Source of the DNA: Picochlorum sp. 'celeri'
Lineage: Eukaryota; Chlorophyta; Trebouxiophyceae
Direction of reading: 5' to 3'
Length of the DNA: 64,000 nucleotides
NCBI GenBank assembly: GCA_010909725.1
Contig: JAACMV010000022.1
Span: 372,001 to 436,000, forward strand
Shown: piece after piece, positions 59,501 through 64,000 of the stretch
Numbering within the stretch: position 1 is the first letter of the stretch
How the letters are laid out: each line of letters starts with the position of its first letter
Notes under the pieces: model-generated
Told to the model about the DNA's origin: nothing
Databases searched by the model: none
Seen by the model: the letters and a program-made list of their open reading frames with translations, nothing else
Program-made: the position numbers and the translations under genes

Positions 59501-59752
59501 CGCAATATCGTCCGCTCGACCCAGCAATTTTGTGCTCCCAGCAAGGCCAACACACAAGGCACAGACAAATGACGATTTACCCGTCCCATTGGGACCCAAC
59601 ACTAGATTCAATGTTGGACCAGGCTCAATAACACAATTTGAATACGTCATAAAATTCTTCACCTCCACACGCATCACAGAACCTGGGCGATATCCAACAG
59701 TCATCCTCGCCCTCTTTCGTGCCTGCTCATCGGCCAAGGCCTCTTCTACCAT
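56540..59752 (-). CDS. SMC5: SMC5, structural maintenance of chromosomes 5
   Basis: 1,070 aa, single exon, a normal SMC5 length; ATG at 59752 (MVEEALADEQ). Walker A is GPNGTGKS at residues 53-60, in the SMC5-typical context MRVEVKNFMTYSNCVIEPGPTLNLVLG. The Q-loop region DNLCQFLPQDKVSEFARM is diagnostic of SMC5. Two coiled-coil arms flank a hinge near residues 430-600 (RPGVREIYDYVQKNRGRFKGQVVGPLVMEI, NWLSYVFVQYESDM). The ABC signature is HSGGESSTSTILYLMALQ and Walker B FRVVDEINQGMDSINE. It forms the SMC5/6 complex for recombination repair and replication. The companion Rad60-like protein is at 20256-21189. Confidence 0.96.
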   Translation of the reverse strand: MVEEALADEQARKRARMTVGYRPGSVMRVEVKNFMTYSNCVIEPGPTLNLVLGPNGTGKSSFVCALCVGLAGSTKLLGRADDIASFIRRGTDEGEVKVTLADDRGGKLVVRRRMRRTSNGAQNEWWVNGKTSTMTKVKDIVSKYNIQLDNLCQFLPQDKVSEFARMKPIELLKATEMAIGDGNLYNLHESLIKEKKDMDEKKKLVDMEGAAVARHEEELEELERALGPMREKKRLQEQMNVLKKHKAWREHDECVEEGKKDEEMLKKSMATLKRLNKEADSIAKGPVKVKSDQKKKAEQAKNTAAKEMGKHDVEKVNTDVGNHLTLAQGVHDQIQNLEEASNQWKAKIRMMENDVQNLKETVEQLTHQNDAKIEREIQMLDLQMKDLINQESTVARSQRDLEDSRDKLDKNIRTLKDQLGKENNKKYRALNNLAKSRPGVREIYDYVQKNRGRFKGQVVGPLVMEIDVRKKHYASILEQLLPFNWLSYVFVQYESDMKLLKRELEARNIEPLIAVVEADVNAPLNRTCGDSAKYASLGVEATLDETFQAHPMIKHALDNHFFISSIFVMAEGQKGWQKVFDANPKLQQVWTSEYQVRKTVSRYDASNTTISITELKDARILTASSSGDAGGACVRIKKELDDRMAQLERVQLELNELQPDIDRIKTHKNEIKAERTKLASAQSDQAQRLRNAKGSLSTKEKQLQMQKNREDPLKKKDKLVHDLKLHLAKALDKAVKMPNIVDKYKSALLKHATSDLATKELTEQIHVLGQKSKTKLKERNDMAELVDQLQQSVNRHREHVEQLKKNAVEETGLPIPEELKQEFSLLPQDLREIEESLAEKKAQHDSILISDPGAQQRYERITEILSTNKERLAVHEEAYTAISEKVEQLKQAWAPEVRSLVQQINRNFSEAFKHVGIAGEVVFNEADGDDFAKYSIDLRVKFREEGQLITLDSAYHSGGESSTSTILYLMALQGVTTSPFRVVDEINQGMDSINERSVFKLLADAATAPDTPQCFLLTPKLLPDLPFSEDVTVLQIMNGVHIGDIANGFRQDCLLGEARTAAAAPMVEAV

Positions 59753-60650
59753 TGTGAAAAACAACACTCGCGTCTCCTAGTCGTTCGAGTGGTCTTCTAT
59801 TCAAAATAACACGCAACCACCTGGCCACGCAAAACCTCCATACGAACGGACAACTCTGCATAACATTCAAATTATAGTATTTCTGCCAACAACGCGGAGC
59901 ACAAGAATGAAGGAGCGAATCCGGACACCCGTCACCAGATTTCCTCACACGAGGCACACGCAACAACCAGAACAGGATATACCAAGATTGGAGTCACTCA
60001 ATAACAAAATACGCACCGTATACTACTGAATAAGAATAAAAGTGCGCCAACTGCACCCTCACCTGGCAATCTAAATCATTTGGTTGCCTATTTGAATTTT
60101 CCATTGTTACGAACAGATATTTTAATGTCTTTATCAAGGAATATCCTAAATGTCTTTAATACGGTTGAAAATCCATCCTTCGACTCCGGCAGCGTCGGAC
60201 CGGCTGTCGATGCGATGCGACACTATTGTGTATCAGTACAAAGTTGGTTGCGGGCTAGACCACTTTAAAATATTAAACATTATCCATTCAGGTACGGTAT
60301 TGATTGATTGATAGATATTCCTGTTTTCCACGCGTTCACGTGGCGACAATGCTCCGTTGTTACCAAAAACCGTGCAACGTCAACAATATATTTGTTGGGG
60401 ATAGGTTTGGGCGTTTATCATGCTTGAAGGGTATATATGACGAATGGAGCAGGCGAGAAGATAAAATAGCAGTCTCAAGCATGGCATGAATGCGGCTGTC
60501 GAGCCTCTTGAGGTTTGGTGTGTCCTAGGAGGTGGGGTGGGTATGTGGGTGTTGGTTCTTGCGACTAAGCCATGGATCTTGTATGCAGGGCGTGTTTCTT
60601 CTCTTTCTACATCACATTTATAGGGGCAGAAGAGGATAAAACGGATCAAC
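59753..60650. other. Divergent intergenic region, SMC5 / HMG-protein gene
   Basis: About 900 bp, the largest gap without a mobile element. It should hold both promoters. Two ~60-codon frames (60080-60268, 60304-60489) lack protein-like features. No repeat or RNA gene is recognised. Confidence 0.4.
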
Positions 60651-61298
60651 ATGTTGACGAATGACGAATTGGAGTATGCCATGCATCAGCAGGCTGAGCA
60701 GCAGATGCATCATCATTTCGCACCACAGGCGTATGGAGTGCCACCGCAGGCATTGCATCACCACCATCATCACGCACCTCATCATCAGCACCAGTTGGAG
60801 GCTTCTGATGACGAGGACGGTGATATCGGGATTGAGGATACTGGAAACAGGTCATTCAATGCTGTGAATGCAGTGCAGAGTAATCCTCTGTTGCAGTTTT
60901 TGGCACAAGAGACGAGATTGTTCAACCTTCATTTGAAGCAAGCCTGTGACATTTATGAGAGAACAAAAGAGACGCCGCAGTCTCTGTTTGGTGTCAAGGC
61001 TATTAGAGCTGTGCAAAAGGCATCAGGAAAGAAGGCGACAGCTGGAGAGAGAAGAAAGCCAACATCGTTCAATCTGTACATCAAGAAGAGAATTCAAGAG
61101 ATTAAGCAAGAGGAGCCTCAGACTCAGGATCTCAAGTACACGGAAATTTTCAGGCGTGTTGTACAGGAGTGGGGAGAATTATCGCCAGAGCAGAAGAAGG
61201 AATTTGCAGAAAAGCATGCCCAGGAATTGCAGGGGGATGATCAAGAGCCACCAAAGAAGAAGAAAATAAAGACGAATGCCGCCGAGCTTGCGAGGTGA
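60651..61298 (+). CDS. HMG-box protein similar to the YABBY HMG domain, His-rich
   Basis: 215 aa, single exon. The N-terminal ~55 residues are Gln/His-rich (QQMHHHFAPQAYG, LHHHHHHAPHHQHQ), then acidic (SDDEDGDIG). A helical middle part has ETRLFNLHLKQACDIYERTK. An HMG-type domain follows at about 137-200: RRKPTSFNLYIKKRIQEIKQEEP, KYTEIFRRVVQEWGELSPEQKKEFAEKH. The start RRKPTSFNLYIKKRIQEIK closely resembles the YABBY HMG half (RVPSAYNQFIKEEIQRIK). There is no YABBY zinc finger. The basic end PPKKKKIKTN is a nuclear-localisation signal. It probably acts as an architectural DNA-binding or transcription factor. Such stand-alone YABBY-like HMG proteins are known in green algae. Confidence 0.78.
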   Translation: MLTNDELEYAMHQQAEQQMHHHFAPQAYGVPPQALHHHHHHAPHHQHQLEASDDEDGDIGIEDTGNRSFNAVNAVQSNPLLQFLAQETRLFNLHLKQACDIYERTKETPQSLFGVKAIRAVQKASGKKATAGERRKPTSFNLYIKKRIQEIKQEEPQTQDLKYTEIFRRVVQEWGELSPEQKKEFAEKHAQELQGDDQEPPKKKKIKTNAAELAR

Positions 61299-61461
61299 GC
61301 AGGATGATGGTAGACACGCTTTGACTGACAGACTGCACTTGGATGGCCCTGCCATGTGTGTTGTTTTTCCTTCCTATTTTACATACATTCTTTTCCCGAA
61401 TCTTGTCGATCACTAAAAAGCCGCGTCGTAAAATTAAAGAAAAAAAATACCAATGAATATA

Positions 61462-62583
61462 TTAGATACACGGTGTAAAGGGATCAAGATTGACTGAGAA
61501 GGAATTCTCGCGTGTCAGAATTCTCTCTGCTAGACCCAGACCAGTTGCTGGGCCCATCAGAATACCCCAACACGAATGCCCCGCTGCTATAAATGCACCA
61601 GATATATCCGGTAATTCTCCAATTATAGGTTTATTTGTACTAGAACACGGCAAATAACACGCTTGTTTCTGCAAAAGAGCCCCTGGCGTACCATCTGAGA
61701 TACTGCAAGCAACCCCTTGTAGGTACTCGATAGCCTCACCTTCAGGCTCAACCATGGATGCCAACGTAGGCAACGGCTCATCTGATTGTACTCCACAGAT
61801 GTATACTGTCTTATCTGGTCGTGGATATACCTCGGGCTCCTTGCTGCCATGGCTGAGAAATAGCGCATCAGGCGTCATGCGGGATTCAGCATCCTCAAGA
61901 ACAATGCTATGGACTTTGAGCCCCTCTACAGCCGGCAATGTGTGCGGATATTCTTCTGGTAGAATATATTTAAGGCTCTCTGTTGTCCACGCCCCCATGG
62001 CAAACACCACAACATCGGCCTCGATCAATTCAAGCTCTTGACTCTCGTGCTGGACCAGCAATCCAGTCACTCTCCCATGATCCATTTCAAGCTTTGCAGC
62101 CTTGGTATGGGATCTGACAACTCCTCCATGCTCCACCACATACTCCAATAACGCTTCAGTCAAAAGCTTTGGATGCACCTGCGCCACAGTATCCTCGCTC
62201 CCGATGACCTGGCACCGTCTCAAGCGCATCTCATTGAAACAAGAGGGAACTGTTGTTGTGGAGCCACGGCGACCTCCTACTGACTTCTTCTTGAGATCCT
62301 CATCTTCCAGCATCGCAGAGTGAGCTCGCATTTTCCTATACCCACAGTCGAAATCTTTTGCAAGCTCAGCATGGAGTGCAAAGCTTTTCCGAGCCAAAGA
62401 ATCAACGGTTGAGCCTTCGCACCAGTCCAGGGCCAGAAAGCCACCAGCCTTCCCACTTGCACTAGATGCTGGCGTGCATGCATCCAATACTATCGGTTTA
62501 ACTCCCCTAAGTGATAAATAATACGCTGTCGATGCACCAATGATCCCAGCGCCAGATATAACCACTCTAGGTTGTTTGGACAT
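61462..62583 (-). CDS. FAD-dependent amino-acid-oxidase-fold oxidoreductase (TDA3-like)
   Basis: 373 aa, single exon. The dinucleotide-binding motif VVISGAGIIGASTAYYLSLRG has its glycines at residues 11, 13 and 16, right after the start. Then SGKAGGFLALDWCEGS, VHPKLLTEALLEYVVEHGGVV, the second FAD contact VVFAMGAWTTESLKYILPEEY, VYPRPDKTVYICGVQSDEPLP and the C-terminal ACYLPCSSTNKPIIGELPDISGAFIAAGHSCWGILMGPATGLGLAE. This is the DAO family, closest in layout to yeast TDA3 and its plant relatives, whose substrate is unknown. No targeting peptide. It converges with the HMG gene (163 nt apart). Confidence 0.85.
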   Translation of the reverse strand: MSKQPRVVISGAGIIGASTAYYLSLRGVKPIVLDACTPASSASGKAGGFLALDWCEGSTVDSLARKSFALHAELAKDFDCGYRKMRAHSAMLEDEDLKKKSVGGRRGSTTTVPSCFNEMRLRRCQVIGSEDTVAQVHPKLLTEALLEYVVEHGGVVRSHTKAAKLEMDHGRVTGLLVQHESQELELIEADVVVFAMGAWTTESLKYILPEEYPHTLPAVEGLKVHSIVLEDAESRMTPDALFLSHGSKEPEVYPRPDKTVYICGVQSDEPLPTLASMVEPEGEAIEYLQGVACSISDGTPGALLQKQACYLPCSSTNKPIIGELPDISGAFIAAGHSCWGILMGPATGLGLAERILTRENSFSVNLDPFTPCI

Positions 62584-62849
62584 GTGTGTAGGTATCGTTC
62601 CTTACGCAAGCTTGCTTCGTTACCGATTCATTAATCCTTAAATATATATAGGTCGTCTGACATTCATTAAAATTTATAGTATACGGTAGTCTTGGGATAG
62701 TAGCAGCAGTTTGGTATTGACGTCAGAATAGCATTACTTCAGGAGTGGTATTCTCAGGAGGAGGACACGACATGATGTCGTACCATATATACAGTGCCTC
62801 CCGAGGCCGATCGGTTCCTCATATGTTCATGCATGAAGAAGGAGGACTA

Positions 62850-64000
62850 TCAAATCGTCTCAAGAAGAGGAATTCCTGCGTCGATGGCGCGCATGACCCC
62901 ACAGATGGCATGTTGAACGTAATCTATCCGAATAGCTTTGGACTTTGTGTCCTGATGTCCCACAGCTGCAGGAATCCCACCATGTCTCATGTTGGATTCA
63001 TCGACATGGCGAATTTGAGACGCCACCAGGAAACGGGCCGAGACATACGCATTCTCACGTATCTCCAACTCGTTGACCTTTTGGCTGAATGACATGGCAG
63101 CCATCAATCCCTCGAGATGTGTGGCAGTGGGTGTCGTACGACCATCAGATGGCATGGGAGGATTCCCCGTCGCGTTCATCATTCTCGTCTTTCGAAGCAT
63201 ATCTTCCGTCTTTTGTATGAGAGACTGTACTATCTGATCTCCATGATAAAGCAAGCGCTGCCTCACCTCGTCCTCATCCTCTACTCGGAGCACATGAAGG
63301 TGTTTGAGCAATTTTTCTGTTGCAAGCAATGCCCAATGATCCCGCTCGACTGATGTACTCTCGGCTCTCGTAGTTGCCAAATGCATCATGCCTCTCAGAG
63401 CTACTCGAAGATATTCTCTCCGCTTGGTGAGCTCGTACAACTGAACCATCCCGAGGGATGCCTCACCTGGATAATACAGACTCACAACAGAATCATCCAT
63501 TCCAAACGTGTCACAATATTTGGAGTCAAAACTCCCATCGTCACGCTGCATGAATTTAATAAATTCTGCTAAAAGGGCTAAATCGTTCAACCTCGTTGTC
63601 CCAGGTCTGATGGCTTCAAACGACGTGAGAGCAACGAGCCCCAATCCAGCACCACCAAGCTTTGCACATCGTCTTCTTGCATTGGTCTTCTCAGTAATCA
63701 AGCTCGGCTCATCCCACATAGCAAGCGCTTTCACGCCAGTAGTATTCGAATCTGTCAAAGGCTTGAGGAAGGCTGTTTTTAAATAGTCTACAGCCTGAGC
63801 AGTCTTTTCCGTGAGCTCATCCAGCTGAACCACCATGCCTGTAGAGTGATGACGAGGGACCCATCGAATGTATGATGCCATGGCAAACACAGCCCCAGCA
63901 TGCCTAAGAACATTATATGACGATTCCTTAAATGTACCAGACTCATACAGATTGTAGATGAATCGACCTCGCACGCCCTCTGTATCCCGCACCATTCTCA
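62850..64000 (-). CDS. Alpha/alpha-toroid (six-hairpin-glycosidase-like) protein, 5' end outside the window
   Basis: At least 383 aa are visible; the frame stays open to the window edge, and the Met at 63995 need not be the start. Repeated helical hairpins carry the motifs of six-hairpin glycosidase-like proteins: ESSYNVLRHAGAVFAMASYIRW, TTGVKALAMWDEP, KLGGAGLGLVALTSFEAI, LLAEFIKFMQRDDGSFDSKY, YYPGEASLGMVQLYELT, RDHWALLATEKL, then THLEGLMAAMSF and IDYVQHAICGVMRAI. The pattern H-x3-FAMA, GGAGLGL, DGSF and YPGEA recurs in uncharacterised bacterial and plant proteins and in epimerase- or hydrolase-like families. I do not assign a reaction. Confidence 0.55.
   Translation of the reverse strand, partial: RMVRDTEGVRGRFIYNLYESGTFKESSYNVLRHAGAVFAMASYIRWVPRHHSTGMVVQLDELTEKTAQAVDYLKTAFLKPLTDSNTTGVKALAMWDEPSLITEKTNARRRCAKLGGAGLGLVALTSFEAIRPGTTRLNDLALLAEFIKFMQRDDGSFDSKYCDTFGMDDSVVSLYYPGEASLGMVQLYELTKRREYLRVALRGMMHLATTRAESTSVERDHWALLATEKLLKHLHVLRVEDEDEVRQRLLYHGDQIVQSLIQKTEDMLRKTRMMNATGNPPMPSDGRTTPTATHLEGLMAAMSFSQKVNELEIRENAYVSARFLVASQIRHVDESNMRHGGIPAAVGHQDTKSKAIRIDYVQHAICGVMRAIDAGIPLLETI

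Noticed and set aside
60080..60489. Two short frames between SMC5 and the HMG gene
   Set aside because: About 60 codons each, no protein-like composition, no splice sites that would join them to the HMG gene.
1..64000. CRISPR arrays, bacterial operons, ribosome binding sites
   Set aside because: No regularly spaced repeats with unique spacers were seen; introns and gene families show a eukaryotic nuclear genome. TTG/GTG starts proposed at 3528, 6365, 37368, 38900, 41787, 45280 and 59767 were replaced by ATG starts or splice sites.
1..64000. tRNA or rRNA genes
   Set aside because: I looked for T-loop words (GTTCGAATC type) with a matching acceptor stem and found none; a covariance-model scan could still find a diverged one.

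Overview
The window is nuclear DNA of a compact, intron-bearing eukaryote, most probably a green alga (prasinophyte or other chlorophyte; I cannot name the species). The evidence for the green lineage is: plastid-type glutamyl-tRNA reductase with a transit peptide, a glyoxylate/succinic semialdehyde reductase, a CBSX3-like protein, the plant-restricted PF09713/TIGR01589 domain, a YABBY-like HMG protein, a plastid CBM20 protein, and the polyadenylation word TGTAA just after many stop codons, as in Chlamydomonas. Genes lie about 1.9 kb apart on both strands. Most have no intron or one to three short introns, and the 5' splice sites are often GTACGT or GTGCGT.

Layout. 1-8.1 kb: the tail of a methyltransferase, NAA25, two small Cys-rich surface-type proteins (PLAC8 and a GPI-anchored-type protein), an MT-A70-like protein without its catalytic motif, 5-formyl-THF cyclo-ligase and ATP23. 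8.1-12 kb: the one repeat-rich, gene-poor stretch, with two related hAT-like non-autonomous elements (one has a perfect 8-bp target duplication) around an F-box/WD40 gene. 12-16.1 kb: a large secreted adhesin-like protein with Pro-rich repeats, three almost identical fibronectin-III units and 17 BspA/DUF285 repeats. 16.2-24.6 kb: an AEC (PIN-like) transporter with MORN repeats inside it, an ArfGAP, a Rad60/SUMO-like protein, a DnaJ-type zinc-finger protein, a PF09713 protein and the CBM20 protein. 24.7-35.4 kb: ubiquitin elongation factor UFD2/E4, an NADH-dehydrogenase-like/SelD fusion, a long coiled-coil protein and an exostosin-type GT47. 35.4-45.3 kb: CDC6/ORC1-type AAA+ ATPase, a plastid-type AT-hook coiled-coil protein, glyoxylate reductase, HEMA and an SMP-C2 tether. 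45.5-56.3 kb: an MCUR1/DUF1640 protein, a Q-rich PPR protein, a FUSC-type exporter, an anchored coiled-coil protein, a selenodomain-associated GT2, a TIMMDC1-like complex I assembly factor and CBSX3. 56.5-64 kb: SMC5, the HMG protein, a FAD oxidoreductase and an incomplete alpha/alpha-toroid protein.

There is no operon-like logic. Genes are arranged as convergent pairs with almost touching 3' ends and divergent pairs sharing 240-900 bp promoters. Functional groupings I can point to are genome maintenance (CDC6, SMC5, the Rad60-like protein), mitochondrial biogenesis (ATP23, TIMMDC1-like, MCUR1-like, CBSX3-like), and a possible selenium/arsenic link (SelD fusion and GT2). Exon structures below were built by hand from open frames, splice consensus and phase agreement. 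They are predictions without transcript support.
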